A stretch of 64,000 nt of DNA from Anaerolineae bacterium (GCA_020851635.1 JADZCJ010000121.1:1-64000), one strand, 5' to 3'; shown: positions 42,207 through 52,040, counted from the stretch's first letter. The notes: generated from the letters alone by a model not told the origin. Numbers and translations are program-made.

Positions 42207-42992
42207 ATGCATTACCACGAACTCGAAGCTTCCATCTATGACAAGGTCTATGCAGGGACGACCGAGGACATTCCTTTTTGGACCGGGTTTGCGCGCGAGA
42301 CGTGCGGCAATGATGGACACGCGCTCGAACTCGCCTGCGGCACCCTGCGCGTGCTCTTGCCCGTCGCCGAAGCGGGCACGCGCGTCACGGGCATTGACGA
42401 ATCCCCATACATGCTCGACCTCGCCAACAAAAAACTCGCTGCCGCGTCTTGTGCCGCCCGCGAACGCGTCACGCTGCTGCAGGGCGACATGCGTTCGTTC
42501 GACCTGCCCGAACGGTTCAATCTCATCTATGTCCCGTTCAACTCTTTTGGGCTGCTCCTCACCGTCGAGGACCAGCTCGCCGCGCTCGCGTCCGTAAAAA
42601 AGCATCTTGCGCTGGGCGGATTGTTTGCGTTCGTTGTGTTTTTTCCCGATGTGGAACGTTTGCACGGTCCCGACCTGTCGCGCTGGCAGTTGGAAATGGA
42701 CCACTCGTTCGGCGACGGCTCGCGCATCCAGCGCGACCTCGTCCGCGAGGTAGACACACGCTCCCAGATCACATCCATTCAATGGCGCAACAAAGAGTAT
42801 CAGGATCAGGTTCTCGTGCGCGAGTGGATCACGGACTTGAAACTGACGTACTTTTGGCCGCGCGAAATCGAGCACCTCATGACGCGCGCCGGGTTCCAAA
42901 TCGTTCACTATTGGGGTGACTTGCAGCGCACGGATTTCTATTCCATGTCCGAAACATGGAAACAGATCGTCGTCGCACGCGCAAACGCATAA
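42207..42992 (+). CDS. SAM-dependent methyltransferase (class I)
   Basis: 261 residues. LELACGTLRVLLPVAEAG (about residues 39-56) with the acidic GIDES and QGDMRSFDL form a Rossmann-type SAM-binding site. The C-terminal half resembles small-molecule methyltransferases of the ubiE/TehB-like groups. The substrate is unknown. The start codon is preceded by the heptamer array and has no SD, so expression may vary with array length. Confidence 0.8.
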   Translation: MHYHELEASIYDKVYAGTTEDIPFWTGFARETCGNDGHALELACGTLRVLLPVAEAGTRVTGIDESPYMLDLANKKLAAASCAARERVTLLQGDMRSFDLPERFNLIYVPFNSFGLLLTVEDQLAALASVKKHLALGGLFAFVVFFPDVERLHGPDLSRWQLEMDHSFGDGSRIQRDLVREVDTRSQITSIQWRNKEYQDQVLVREWITDLKLTYFWPREIEHLMTRAGFQIVHYWGDLQRTDFYSMSETWKQIVVARANA

Positions 42993-43055
42993 ATTTCTTG
43001 CGCCCGGCAATTCGCGCCCGGCGATTCATGATGGGGCACGAATAAGCACATTCGC

Positions 43056-44006
43056 ATGGCTGAAAAACCAACTCTGATCGAGCCGCGCGCCGCAACCCGA
43101 CCCGCGAAATTCCAATTTGGGACAACCGATCTGGCGCTCTTGCTCATGACGCTCATCTGGGGTCTCAACTTTGTCGTCGTCAAGACCACTTTTCTCGAAC
43201 TCGACCCTTTCACCTTTCTGACGCTCCGCTTTCTCTTTGCCAGCATCTTTTTTCTGGTGGTCGTCTATCTCGTCCAAAAGGGTTTTCACATCCCCCGCCG
43301 CGCCTGGGTCCAAGTCCTGCTTCTCGGGGTCGTCGGCACCTCGCTCTATCAGCCATTGTTCATGGCAGGTCTCTCGTTGAGTCAGGCCTCTACCAGCGCA
43401 CTCATTCTCGCCACCACCCCTGCGTTTGTCGTGCTGCTCAACCGCATCATCAGCCGCGAACGTTTTGCCGCGCGCGGTTGGCTCGGTCTGCTCTTTTCTT
43501 TTTCCGGTCTCGCGCTCATTATTCTTTCGGGCGGCGATTTCGCCCTCCACTCGCGCGCATTGTGGGGCGACGCCCTCGTGCTGACCGCGACCATTTGTTG
43601 GTCGTTCTATTCAGTCCTTTCGGCGCCCTTGTTGAGACGATACTCGGCATTGTCGGTCGCCGCGCTCTCGACCATCATGGGCACCGTTCCTTTGTTGTTC
43701 ATTACCGCCCCTGCGGTCGCGGCACAGAACTGGGCACAGGTGACGACAAGCGGCTGGCTGGGCGTGCTCTATTCCTCTGTCCTGGCGATTGGAATTGCAT
43801 ATATACTGTGGAACTATGGCGTCAAACGGATCGGCAGCGCGCACACCGCAATCTATAATAATCTCACGCCGGTCATTGCCACCTTTGGGGCAGCGATCTT
43901 TTTGGGCGAGCCGCTGACCGTTTTCAAAATCGTCGGCGCCGTCATTATCTTTGCCGGTTTATATCTCGCCCGCACGGCAAATATCGTCATGGAACCGGAA
44001 GGATGA
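43056..44006 (+). CDS. DMT-family transporter (EamA domains)
   Basis: 316 residues with ten membrane helices in two EamA repeats. The first carries LLMTLIWGLNFVVVK; the second ends with GEPLTVFKIVGAVIIFAGL, the typical EamA ending. The family exports metabolites or amino acids across the inner membrane. The substrate is unknown. The SD is weak. Confidence 0.88.
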   Translation: MAEKPTLIEPRAATRPAKFQFGTTDLALLLMTLIWGLNFVVVKTTFLELDPFTFLTLRFLFASIFFLVVVYLVQKGFHIPRRAWVQVLLLGVVGTSLYQPLFMAGLSLSQASTSALILATTPAFVVLLNRIISRERFAARGWLGLLFSFSGLALIILSGGDFALHSRALWGDALVLTATICWSFYSVLSAPLLRRYSALSVAALSTIMGTVPLLFITAPAVAAQNWAQVTTSGWLGVLYSSVLAIGIAYILWNYGVKRIGSAHTAIYNNLTPVIATFGAAIFLGEPLTVFKIVGAVIIFAGLYLARTANIVMEPEG

Positions 44007-44142
44007 ATCGCGTTCAACTCGCCATTTTTCATACCAATATCGGCGAAGTGATACAAGCATATCTTGCGACCCATGCTCCGCTTCCGCCTCCGGAGATGGG
44101 GCGCTGGCAGGGGATTTACTGACGGTATTTGGAGAAATGAGA

Positions 44143-45252
44143 ATGGCAAACACTCTTATCAACCGAATTGGGCTCAGCACGGGCGGCGGCGACGCCCCCG
44201 GTCTGAATGCTGTCATCCGCGCGGCAACGCTGGCGGCGCTCAATCGTGGTTGGCAGGTCGTCGGCATCCGCGATGGTTTTAACGGGCTGCTCTTGCCCGA
44301 CGATTACCCCGACAACGGATTGATGAAACTAAGTCGGCGCACGGTGCGCGGGATTACGCATCTCGGCGGCACGATTTTGGGCACGACCAATCGCGGCAAC
44401 CCGTGCAAATATCCGATCTCTCAACCCGACGGCACGGTGATCGAGGTGGACCGCACCGGCGAATTGGTCGAGCTTTTTCGCCAAGCTCAGATTGACGCGC
44501 TCATTACCATCGGCGGAGATGGCTCGATGGCGATCGCCAAAGCATTGTGGGAAAAAGGGCTGAACGTGGTCGGCGTGCCCAAGACGATTGACAACGATTT
44601 GGACTCTACCGAAGCGACGTTTGGGTTTGATACCGCCGTGGCATTTGCGACCGAATGTCTGGACCGTTTGCACACCACAGCTGCCTCGCACAATCGCGTC
44701 ATCGTGGTCGAGGTGATGGGGCGTTATGCGGGATGGATTGCCCTCCATGCGGGGATCGCGGGCTCGGCGGATGCAATCCTGATTCCCGAGATTCCGTACG
44801 ACCTGGACCGGGTTGCGCAGAAAATCAATGAACGGGAGGGGAGCGGCAGGAAATTCTCGCTCGTCGTCGCCGCCGAAGGCGCAAAACCTTTGCACGGCGA
44901 GGTGTCTGTGATTGGCAAAGAAGTGGGGCGCGCCGAACGTCTTGGCGGCATTGGCGACAAGATCGCCGAAGAGCTCCAGCCCATGACCGGCAAAGAAACG
45001 CGCGTCGTCGTCCTCGGGCATCTTTTGCGCGGCGGCACACCCACCGCGCAGGACCGCTTGCTCGGATTGCGCTTTGGCGCCGCAGCCGTCCGCGCGCTCG
45101 CCGAGGGGCAAAACGGTGTTATGGTCGCGCTCGACCCGCCCTCTGTAAATTACGTCCCGCTCGAACGCGCCACGCGGCGCATGAAGACGGTGCCTTTGGA
45201 TTCAGACACGCTCCAGACCGGACGCGATCTGGGCATCTGTTTTGGAGATTGA
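44143..45252 (+). CDS. pfkA: 6-phosphofructokinase
   Basis: 369 residues from the second of two close ATGs (GGAG 8 bases before it). STGGGDAPGLNAVIR, TIGGDGS, PKTIDND and GRYAGWIAL are the PFK motifs. GGDGS has the Gly typical of ATP users, while PKTIDND carries the Lys usual in PPi-dependent enzymes. This mix is known from the actinobacterial-type (group III) PFKs, many of which use ATP. It phosphorylates fructose 6-phosphate in glycolysis. The stop overlaps the next start by one base. Confidence 0.92.
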   Translation: MANTLINRIGLSTGGGDAPGLNAVIRAATLAALNRGWQVVGIRDGFNGLLLPDDYPDNGLMKLSRRTVRGITHLGGTILGTTNRGNPCKYPISQPDGTVIEVDRTGELVELFRQAQIDALITIGGDGSMAIAKALWEKGLNVVGVPKTIDNDLDSTEATFGFDTAVAFATECLDRLHTTAASHNRVIVVEVMGRYAGWIALHAGIAGSADAILIPEIPYDLDRVAQKINEREGSGRKFSLVVAAEGAKPLHGEVSVIGKEVGRAERLGGIGDKIAEELQPMTGKETRVVVLGHLLRGGTPTAQDRLLGLRFGAAAVRALAEGQNGVMVALDPPSVNYVPLERATRRMKTVPLDSDTLQTGRDLGICFGD

Positions 45253-45983
45253 TGTCGCCTGACAAGACACCACCACCGCCGTCGTGGCTCGACCTGATCC
45301 TCTATCTGGTCGTTGGTATGGGCGGTTTTTTTGGCGCGTCCCTGTTGGTGGGGCGGATTGTCAACACCGATGTTGTCACCCTGCCCATCAGCATCCTCGC
45401 CTATGTGCTCAACTTGATCTTTTTTGCGGGCAGTGTTTTGGTATTGGGCGTCGCGCGCGGCAAGCTGAGTTTACGCGAGATCGGGTTCATACCCCCGCGC
45501 ATCGAATGGAAATGGTTTTTTGGCGCAATCGCCATTTCGCTCGCGCTGCTCCCCCTGCGTGGTCTTGTCGGCGTCGCAGTCCAATATCTCGCGGGCGGCA
45601 ATATGGAGGGTCTGCAAGGGCGCATGGATGTGATTGCGCCCGACGGGTTCACCTGGCTCGGTTTTTTTGTCACGCTTTTGGGCGCGGGCATCCTGGCGCC
45701 CATTTCCGAAGAATTGTTTTTTCGCGGCGCCATCTTTACGTGGTTTCGCGGGCGTTATAGTTTTTCCATCGCCATGTTTGCCAGTTCGCTGTTGTTTGGA
45801 TTGGGTCACTTTGACACGGTGGGCGTCGTCGCCTCCAGTTTTGTGCTTGCGCTCGTCGCCGCCTATGTTTTTGAAAAAAGCAAGACGCTCTGGGCGCCCA
45901 TTCTCATGCACATTACCACCAATTCGGTGGCGATCCTCTTCATCTATGCGGCGCTCGCCTTTGCGCCCGACCTGGTAAAGTAA
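45252..45983 (+). CDS. CPBP-family intramembrane metalloprotease
   Basis: 243 residues and about seven to eight membrane helices. The catalytic motifs are SEELFFRGAIFTWF (the EExxxR), FGLGHFD and HITTNSVA. The family includes type II CAAX prenyl proteases and bacteriocin self-immunity proteins; the role here is unknown. It starts at the ATG overlapping the pfkA stop. Confidence 0.88.
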   Translation: MSPDKTPPPPSWLDLILYLVVGMGGFFGASLLVGRIVNTDVVTLPISILAYVLNLIFFAGSVLVLGVARGKLSLREIGFIPPRIEWKWFFGAIAISLALLPLRGLVGVAVQYLAGGNMEGLQGRMDVIAPDGFTWLGFFVTLLGAGILAPISEELFFRGAIFTWFRGRYSFSIAMFASSLLFGLGHFDTVGVVASSFVLALVAAYVFEKSKTLWAPILMHITTNSVAILFIYAALAFAPDLVK

Positions 45984-45987
45984 ATTC

Positions 45988-46917
45988 GTGTCCTTGTTGT
46001 CAACATTCCTCACGACACTTTTTACGATTGTCGTCCCCATTTTTGTCGTCGCCGCCGTCGCGTTTTTATTGTCCCGGCGCGGCATCATTACCGAACAGCG
46101 CCCCCTCGCCAGAGTGTCGCTCTATTTTTTTAGCCCCGCGCTCGCGTTTCAATCTCTCTCCAATTCAACCATCAACACAACCGACGTGGTCTCGATCGTC
46201 CTCTTTGTGTTTTTGATGGCGCTCATTGTGGGCGCGCTGTGTCTGGGGTTTGTGCGCGCGCTGAAATTCGACCGGCTGTTGACGAGCGCGTTTCTGCTGA
46301 GCATCCTGTTTGTGAATGCGGGCAATTACGGCATCCCGTTCGTGCAGTTTGCATTCGGCTCTGAAGGCGTCGCCCGCGCCGCGATCTATTTCACTGCCAA
46401 TTCGGTCCTTGCCAACACGCTCGCCGTGTCTATCGCGACCGCCGGGCATTCGAACATGCGCCGGGCATTGGTGACGGCGGTGAAAATGCCGTTGGCGTAT
46501 GCGGCGCTGGCAGGACTCGTCTTTAATACAATGGGCTGGAGTCTGCCTCTGCCGCTTGCGCGAGCGATCCAGCTTGCCGCCGCCGCCGCCCTGCCCGTCA
46601 TGCTGGTCAATTTGGGACTGGAGTTGGCGCGCGCCAGGTTGCGGGACTATGATGCAAATGTGTTTATGGCGGTGGGGATCAAACTGCTGGTCACGCCGTT
46701 GATTGCGCTGGGACTCGCCGCCGTGATGGGCATGACCGGTTTGACGCGCTCGGTCTCGGTCATTGAGGCGGCGATGCCGACTGCCGTAATGGCGTCGCTG
46801 ATCGCCACCGAATTTCAAGCGCGTTCCGATTTTGTGACCAGTGTGGTCTTTGTCTCGACGCTCGGCAGCACCATCACGCTGACTCTGCTGCTCATCTTTT
46901 TGGGCTATGCGCCCTGA
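45988..46917 (+). CDS. AEC-family transporter
   Basis: 309 residues and ten predicted helices. Conserved segments are VNAGNYGIPFV and AMPTAVMASLIATEF, typical of auxin efflux carrier/malate permease proteins. It starts with GTG, four bases after the CPBP stop, within a four-gene run starting at pfkA. Substrate unknown, perhaps an organic acid. Confidence 0.87.
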   Translation: MSLLSTFLTTLFTIVVPIFVVAAVAFLLSRRGIITEQRPLARVSLYFFSPALAFQSLSNSTINTTDVVSIVLFVFLMALIVGALCLGFVRALKFDRLLTSAFLLSILFVNAGNYGIPFVQFAFGSEGVARAAIYFTANSVLANTLAVSIATAGHSNMRRALVTAVKMPLAYAALAGLVFNTMGWSLPLPLARAIQLAAAAALPVMLVNLGLELARARLRDYDANVFMAVGIKLLVTPLIALGLAAVMGMTGLTRSVSVIEAAMPTAVMASLIATEFQARSDFVTSVVFVSTLGSTITLTLLLIFLGYAP

Positions 46918-46922
46918 ACCCG

Positions 46923-47453
46923 ATGGAAATCGTTCTTGTGCTCATCCTTTTTTTCGCGCTCGTCGCGGCTTTTTATCTGCGGCGCACGGGACGCGCCGTC
47001 AAGGCGCGGGCGGGACTGCCCATTGCCGCGCGCGTCGTCTATTCAGACACGGGCGCATGGCAGCGCGTCGAGAAACCGCTCTTTTCTCGCAAATATCGGC
47101 TGACGGGCAAACCCGACTATATCGTCCGGGATGAATCGGGCGCGCTGATTCCCATCGAGGTCAAACCCACGCGCACCGCATCCGAACCACGCGCGTCGGA
47201 CACGATGCAGTTGATGGCGTATGGGGTTTTGGTGGAACAGGAATTTGGCGCGCGACCCACATACGGTCTGCTCAAATATCGCGACCATGTCTTTCAGATT
47301 GATTTCACCGACGACCTGCGCGCCGAATTTTTCGAGACCCTTCAAGACATGCGGGCATACCGTCGCGCAGCAAATGTCCCCCGTAGTCACGACGACCCGG
47401 CGCGCTGCCGGCACTGCGGCTATCGCGAGGAATGCAGTGAGCGTTTGATATGA
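46923..47453 (+). CDS. Membrane-anchored Cas4-like PD-(D/E)XK nuclease
   Basis: 176 residues. An N-terminal membrane helix (3-19) is followed by a RecB/Cas4 nuclease core: GKPDYIV (Asp65), IEVKPTR (Glu79, Lys81) and the Q-x3-Y motif (Gln96, Tyr100). Three C-terminal cysteines (CRHCGYREEC, 162-171) suggest an iron-sulphur site, but the fourth Cys that Cas4 has near the N-terminus is absent. No CRISPR array or cas gene is in the window. It starts six bases after the AEC gene. Confidence 0.8.
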   Translation: MEIVLVLILFFALVAAFYLRRTGRAVKARAGLPIAARVVYSDTGAWQRVEKPLFSRKYRLTGKPDYIVRDESGALIPIEVKPTRTASEPRASDTMQLMAYGVLVEQEFGARPTYGLLKYRDHVFQIDFTDDLRAEFFETLQDMRAYRRAANVPRSHDDPARCRHCGYREECSERLI

Positions 47454-47481
47454 AAAATGGCATGCCTGGCATGCCATTTTT
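47453..47481. terminator. Bidirectional terminator
   Basis: AAAAATGGCATGCC, one T, then GGCATGCCATTTTT. It lies between the Cas4-like gene and the convergent SDR gene, starting at the last base of the former's stop codon. Confidence 0.85.
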
Positions 47482-47487
47482 TATAGC

Positions 47488-48195
47488 TTAATTTGTTCCA
47501 AATACCGGAATCCGCGCTCCCGTAATCGCCCCCCCCTGGTCCGAACACAAAAATAACAGCGTCGCCGCGACATCTTCGGGATGCACCCAGCCCGTCAGTT
47601 TGTTAGGCTGTTTGGCGCGCTCGGCGGGCGTGTCGAGCGCGCGAATCAATACCACGTTCGCCGTAATTCCTTTGTCCTTGACTTCTTGCGCGACCGCAAG
47701 CGTCATGGTTTCGAGCGCCGCTTTGGCGGTGACATACGCGACGGCATTGGCAGGCGGAGTCCGGGTGATGCCCGAAGAAATCGTGATGATGCGCCCCCAG
47801 CCATTTGTCTCCAAAAGCGGCAAAAATGCCTTGATCGAATGTGCTGCCGTCCGCAAATTCACATTCAGCATCGAGTCCCAGGTTTCGGCGCTCGTGTCCT
47901 TGAGGGTCCCGCCCTTATAGGCGCCCGCAATGTGCAAAAGGATATCGGCGCGCCCAAACCTGCCCAGCACCATCTCTGCCAACGCCTGCATCTCGCTTTC
48001 GTCGAGTGCATTGGAGACGCGCGTAATCACGCGCGTGTCGCGAAAACCCAATTCTTTTTGCAGCGCATCCAACCCTTCCTGGTGTTCGCTGACGAGGACC
48101 AGTCTGGCGCCTTGATGGGCGAATGCTTTGGCGGTCGCATGTCCAAGCTGTCCGGTGGCGCCGATAATGATTGCAACTTTGTCGGTAAGAGGCAT
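47488..48195 (-). CDS. Short-chain dehydrogenase/reductase
   Basis: 235 residues from the ATG at 48195. GATGQLG is the cofactor-binding glycine motif. ISSG and YVTAK supply the catalytic Ser, Tyr and Lys. The C-terminal half has the Rossmann SDR layout. NAD(P)-dependent oxidoreduction of an alcohol or ketone is expected; the substrate is unknown. It lies 115 bases downstream of opcA on the same strand. Confidence 0.9.
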   Translation of the reverse strand: MPLTDKVAIIIGATGQLGHATAKAFAHQGARLVLVSEHQEGLDALQKELGFRDTRVITRVSNALDESEMQALAEMVLGRFGRADILLHIAGAYKGGTLKDTSAETWDSMLNVNLRTAAHSIKAFLPLLETNGWGRIITISSGITRTPPANAVAYVTAKAALETMTLAVAQEVKDKGITANVVLIRALDTPAERAKQPNKLTGWVHPEDVAATLLFLCSDQGGAITGARIPVFGTN

Positions 48196-48310
48196 GATTA
48201 GATTCGTGATGGTTGATTCTCGATCAGACCCTGAATTACGCGCACAAGATTGACATTGGGGGGCGAATTGACAAACAGCGATGCGCGAATTGGGGTCTGC
48301 AATCGGCAAT

Positions 48311-49498
48311 TCAAGTCATCGGGGCAACCAGCGCCTCGATCACATCCAGCGCGCGGTGATAATTTCTGTCGTGACGCGGCGCGTCGAGTTCCGAAGTGAG
48401 GACCGCGCTCTCGTGCGGCACATTCAGGACCAAACACCGTTCGCTGAAACGATTCAACGTCAATTCCTTGATATCCACAAATCCGCCGACGGCGCGGGCC
48501 GCTTGAAAAACCGCTTCGGGCAAATCGTCCTGCGTTTCGATACGCACGCCCGTTATTTCACCGGGCAAACAATCTTGCTGCTCGCGCACCTGGATATCAA
48601 ATTGGATTTCGCGCGGGGCGCGCCCCTTTGGTTCCAGTCGTTCAAAACGCGCCATGCGCCGCATCCCCTGGCGCTCGTACGACCCGCGCACTACGCGCCA
48701 GCCGAGCGCACCGGCGAACCACGCCATAAAAAGGATCGGCGCGCTTTGGTTTCCGTTCAGCCCTATGGAGAAATCAAGCTGGACCCGCGCGATCGTGTCG
48801 AGATACTGCATGTTGGCCGGGTCATCAAAAAACTGGGCGACAAATTCGCGCCAGGGGCGAATCCGCTGCCAGTTGACATCGCCGAACGAAACCTTTGGAA
48901 AATTTCTGCGAAGGCGCGCCAGCGTGCTGTTGATTTGTTGTGCCCGCGCCGTAAAATGCTGAGAATCAAAAAGAATCCCATCGCACTCGGGCACGAGCGC
49001 GCGAAACAGACTATCGTCCAGGTCGGGCTGTCCGCGCCAATACAACACCAGAGGCAAACCGCTAACGCGCAGCGCCAGCACCGCGCTCGGCAGCGAATCG
49101 TATCGTTCGCCGCGCGGGTAAAAAGCAACCTCTTCGCCGACGAATCTCGGCGTCGCGCCGCGCGTGACGGTATACGACGAGATGCGCGTCTCGACCCACG
49201 CTTCTGCCTTGGGGTCGTGCTGGGCGATCAGGATGATTCGCGCCGGATGGGACTCGACAATTTCTGCAAGCAGTTCAGTCATGTCCGTCGGGTCTTCGTT
49301 CCGGTCACACAGCACGACGAGCGTGAGCGTACAGGCGCGCAGACTCGCGGCAGTCGCGCTCTCTGCGACTTTTCCTGTGCCGGACGCGACAGGTATCCCA
49401 GCCATCGCCTCTTGCCGCAGTTTACCCAATTCATGCTCGATATTCCTGAGCGGGACCACGCGCGGCATGGGATGGAGAATGTCAGTCGGCAAAAGCAT
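48311..49498 (-). CDS. opcA: Glucose-6-phosphate dehydrogenase assembly protein OpcA
   Basis: 395 residues. RACTLTLVVLCD, followed by HPARIILI, is the N-terminal OpcA domain. The glycan/OpcA C-terminal half contains LPLVLYWRGQPDLDD. OpcA is required for assembly or allosteric activation of G6PDH in cyanobacteria and actinobacteria. It lies 86 bases after zwf on the same strand. No SD; the ATG at 49468 is an alternative. Confidence 0.9.
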   Translation of the reverse strand: MLLPTDILHPMPRVVPLRNIEHELGKLRQEAMAGIPVASGTGKVAESATAASLRACTLTLVVLCDRNEDPTDMTELLAEIVESHPARIILIAQHDPKAEAWVETRISSYTVTRGATPRFVGEEVAFYPRGERYDSLPSAVLALRVSGLPLVLYWRGQPDLDDSLFRALVPECDGILFDSQHFTARAQQINSTLARLRRNFPKVSFGDVNWQRIRPWREFVAQFFDDPANMQYLDTIARVQLDFSIGLNGNQSAPILFMAWFAGALGWRVVRGSYERQGMRRMARFERLEPKGRAPREIQFDIQVREQQDCLPGEITGVRIETQDDLPEAVFQAARAVGGFVDIKELTLNRFSERCLVLNVPHESAVLTSELDAPRHDRNYHRALDVIEALVAPMT

Positions 49499-49584
49499 TT
49501 TGTATTACGCCTCGGGTCCTGGACAGCTCGCTGTCGTCAAGCCCCGCAAAATCATGAACCTTGGTCCGAATTCGCAAATCATTG

Positions 49585-51138
49585 CTATAGTCTCCGCCAT
49601 TTGTGCTTGTCTCGCCGCATAAACTCGTCCGCCGCTTTGGGTCCCCACGTCCCGGCATCGTAATTGGGAAATGTCGGCGCGGGAATCTTTGCCCATGCTT
49701 CGAGAATCGGCGAAATCACAGCCCACTGGGCTTCGACCTCATCGTAACGCGTAAACAACATCGGGTCGCCGAGCATCGCGTCCAGCAGCAACCGTTCATA
49801 CGCCTCGGGCGCCGCCTCGCCAAAAGTGCTGGTGTATCGGAAATCCATGTTGACGGGACGAATGCGGTTGTCCTGTCCCGGAATCTTGCTCTCGAATTTT
49901 AGCGAAATTCCTTCGTCCGGTTGAATATTGAAAACCAGGGTGTTGGGTTCCATCTGGTTCACCCAATCACGCCCAAACAACATCAAGGGCGGCAAATTGA
50001 ACTCGATCGCGATTTCGGTCAGTCGTTTTGGCAGGCGCTTGCCCGTGCGCAAATAGATCGGCACGCCCGCCCAGCGCCAATTTTCAATCTGCACCTTGAG
50101 CGCCACATAGGTTTCGGTCTCGGATTGCGGGTTGACCTCTGCTTCGGTGCGATAGCCGGGCACCTGGAGCCCGCCGATTGCCCCGGCGCCATACTGCCCG
50201 CGCACGGTGTTGGCTTGGATGTCCTCAAAACTCTGCGGGCGGATCGAGCGCAGGACCTGCGCTTTGGCATCGCGCACATCGGTCGGCGTAAATTCGGGCG
50301 GCGGCTCCATCGTCGTCACGGCGAGCAACTGCAAACCGTGATTCTGGATAATGTCGCGCAGCGCGCCCGAATTGTCATAATATTCGCCGCGCTCTTCCAC
50401 CCCGACCGTCTCTGCAACCGTGATTTGGATATTGTTGACATAGGTGCGGTTCCAGATCGGTTCCAGAATCCCGTTTGCAAAACGAAAGACAAAAATGTTC
50501 TGCACCGCTTCCTTGCCGAGATAATGGTCAATGCGATAGATTTGCGACTCGTCAAATACGAGGTGCAGGCGGCGATTGAGGTCCACCGCAGACTTGAGAT
50601 CACGTCCAAAGGGTTTTTCGACAATGATGCGCGTATAACCCGCGCTGTGATTCAACCCCGACTTGCCGAGCATGTCAATAATTTCGGGCATGATTTCGGG
50701 AGGGACGGCGAGATAAAACAAGCGGTTGCCTGCCGTCCCGCGCTGCTGGTCCATTCCATCCAGCTCTGCCCCGAGCCGTTTATAGCCGTCCAAATCATCC
50801 AGGTTCGACTGCATATAAAAAATGTTGTTTGCAAACGAGTCCCAGATCTGGTCCTGCGGCTTTTGGCGCGAAAATTCCATCGCCGATTGTTTGTATTGCG
50901 CGCGTATGTCGTCATTTGTATGCGGCTTGCGCGCAAAACCCACAATGTTGTATACGGTCGGCATGTAATTGTCATGCGCGAGATTATAGAGCGCGGGGAT
51001 CAGTTTGCGGTGCACCAGGTCGCCCGTCGCGCCAAAAATGACGATCGAGGTGGGTTCGGGCGCGCGCGCCACGCGCATTCCTTCGCGCAGAGGGTTCAGT
51101 ACAGGGCGTGTTTCAAGCATAGGATCTTGTAGGGTCAT
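49585..51138 (-). CDS. zwf: Glucose-6-phosphate 1-dehydrogenase
   Basis: 517 residues from the ATG at 51138, which overlaps the gnd stop (ATGA). IFGATGDLVHRKLIPALYNL is the NADP-binding site, EKPFG and RIDHYLGKE the substrate site, and the C-terminal lobe is complete. It catalyses the first step of the oxidative pentose phosphate pathway. Confidence 0.96.
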   Translation of the reverse strand: MTLQDPMLETRPVLNPLREGMRVARAPEPTSIVIFGATGDLVHRKLIPALYNLAHDNYMPTVYNIVGFARKPHTNDDIRAQYKQSAMEFSRQKPQDQIWDSFANNIFYMQSNLDDLDGYKRLGAELDGMDQQRGTAGNRLFYLAVPPEIMPEIIDMLGKSGLNHSAGYTRIIVEKPFGRDLKSAVDLNRRLHLVFDESQIYRIDHYLGKEAVQNIFVFRFANGILEPIWNRTYVNNIQITVAETVGVEERGEYYDNSGALRDIIQNHGLQLLAVTTMEPPPEFTPTDVRDAKAQVLRSIRPQSFEDIQANTVRGQYGAGAIGGLQVPGYRTEAEVNPQSETETYVALKVQIENWRWAGVPIYLRTGKRLPKRLTEIAIEFNLPPLMLFGRDWVNQMEPNTLVFNIQPDEGISLKFESKIPGQDNRIRPVNMDFRYTSTFGEAAPEAYERLLLDAMLGDPMLFTRYDEVEAQWAVISPILEAWAKIPAPTFPNYDAGTWGPKAADEFMRRDKHKWRRL

Positions 51139-52040
51139 GCGGTTTTCATTGGATGTCCGCCGAATTCGTTTCGCAACGCTGCCAGCACCTGGGCGCTGAA
51201 TGATTCGTTCTGCCGCGAGGCAAGGCGCATCAGGAGCGAGAGCGTGATCACAGGCGCGGGCACATCTTCGGCGATGGCTGCCTCCACCGTCCAGCGCCCT
51301 TCGCCCGAGTCCGCCACAAAGTCCTTGATCGCCGCCAAATCGTTGCCGTGTTTTCGAAACGCATCCACCGCCAGATCGAGGAGCCACGAACGCACCACAC
51401 TGCCCGCTTGCCACACCTGCGACACTTTGAGCAGGTCGGGACTGTATTCCGAGTGTCTCAAAATCTCGTAGCCCTCGCCATACGCCTGCATCATGCCGTA
51501 TTCGATGCCGTTGTGCACCATTTTTACAAAATGCCCCGCGCCGTGCGTGCCCATCAAGCCATAGTTTCCCGTAGGCGGCGCGAGCGTTTTGAAAATCGGT
51601 TCGCAGAAAGCAAACGTGTCGGGGTCGCCGCCGATCATTTGGGAATAGCCCTCGGTGATGCCCCAGATGCCGCCGCTCACGCCCACATCCATATATTTCA
51701 GCCCCATCGCGGCGAATTTTGGCGCGCGCCGTTTGTCGTCGGTCCAGCGCGAGTTGGCGCCGTCAATAATAATGTCACCGGGCGACAACAAGGGCGCGAC
51801 CCGGTCCATCTCGTCGTCGGTCGTTTGCCCGGCAGGCAGCATGAACCACAGCACGCGCGGCGATTGCTTGAGCATACCGGGCAGATCAGCCAATTGATCG
51901 GTGCCTTGCATACCCATTGCAATATGCGCGTCCACTTTGCTGCGCGAACGATTCCACACGACGACGCGATGACCACCTTTCATCAAGCGCACTGACATAT
52001 TGCCGCCCATGCGGCCCAGACCGAGAATTGCAAGTTCCAT
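51135..52040 (-). CDS. gnd: 6-phosphogluconate dehydrogenase (decarboxylating), short form
   Basis: 301 residues. AILGLGRMGGNM is the cofactor-binding motif, DVGVSGGIWG the substrate motif, and GHFVKMVHNGIEYGMMQAY carries the catalytic Lys. The length is that of the short dimer/tetramer form often assigned to NAD use. It makes ribulose 5-phosphate. It lies directly upstream of zwf with a four-base overlap. Confidence 0.95.
   Translation of the reverse strand: MELAILGLGRMGGNMSVRLMKGGHRVVVWNRSRSKVDAHIAMGMQGTDQLADLPGMLKQSPRVLWFMLPAGQTTDDEMDRVAPLLSPGDIIIDGANSRWTDDKRRAPKFAAMGLKYMDVGVSGGIWGITEGYSQMIGGDPDTFAFCEPIFKTLAPPTGNYGLMGTHGAGHFVKMVHNGIEYGMMQAYGEGYEILRHSEYSPDLLKVSQVWQAGSVVRSWLLDLAVDAFRKHGNDLAAIKDFVADSGEGRWTVEAAIAEDVPAPVITLSLLMRLASRQNESFSAQVLAALRNEFGGHPMKTA

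Noticed and set aside
46923-47453. Cas4 belonging to a CRISPR-Cas locus
   Set aside because: No repeat array or other cas gene is in the window, and the protein carries a membrane helix.
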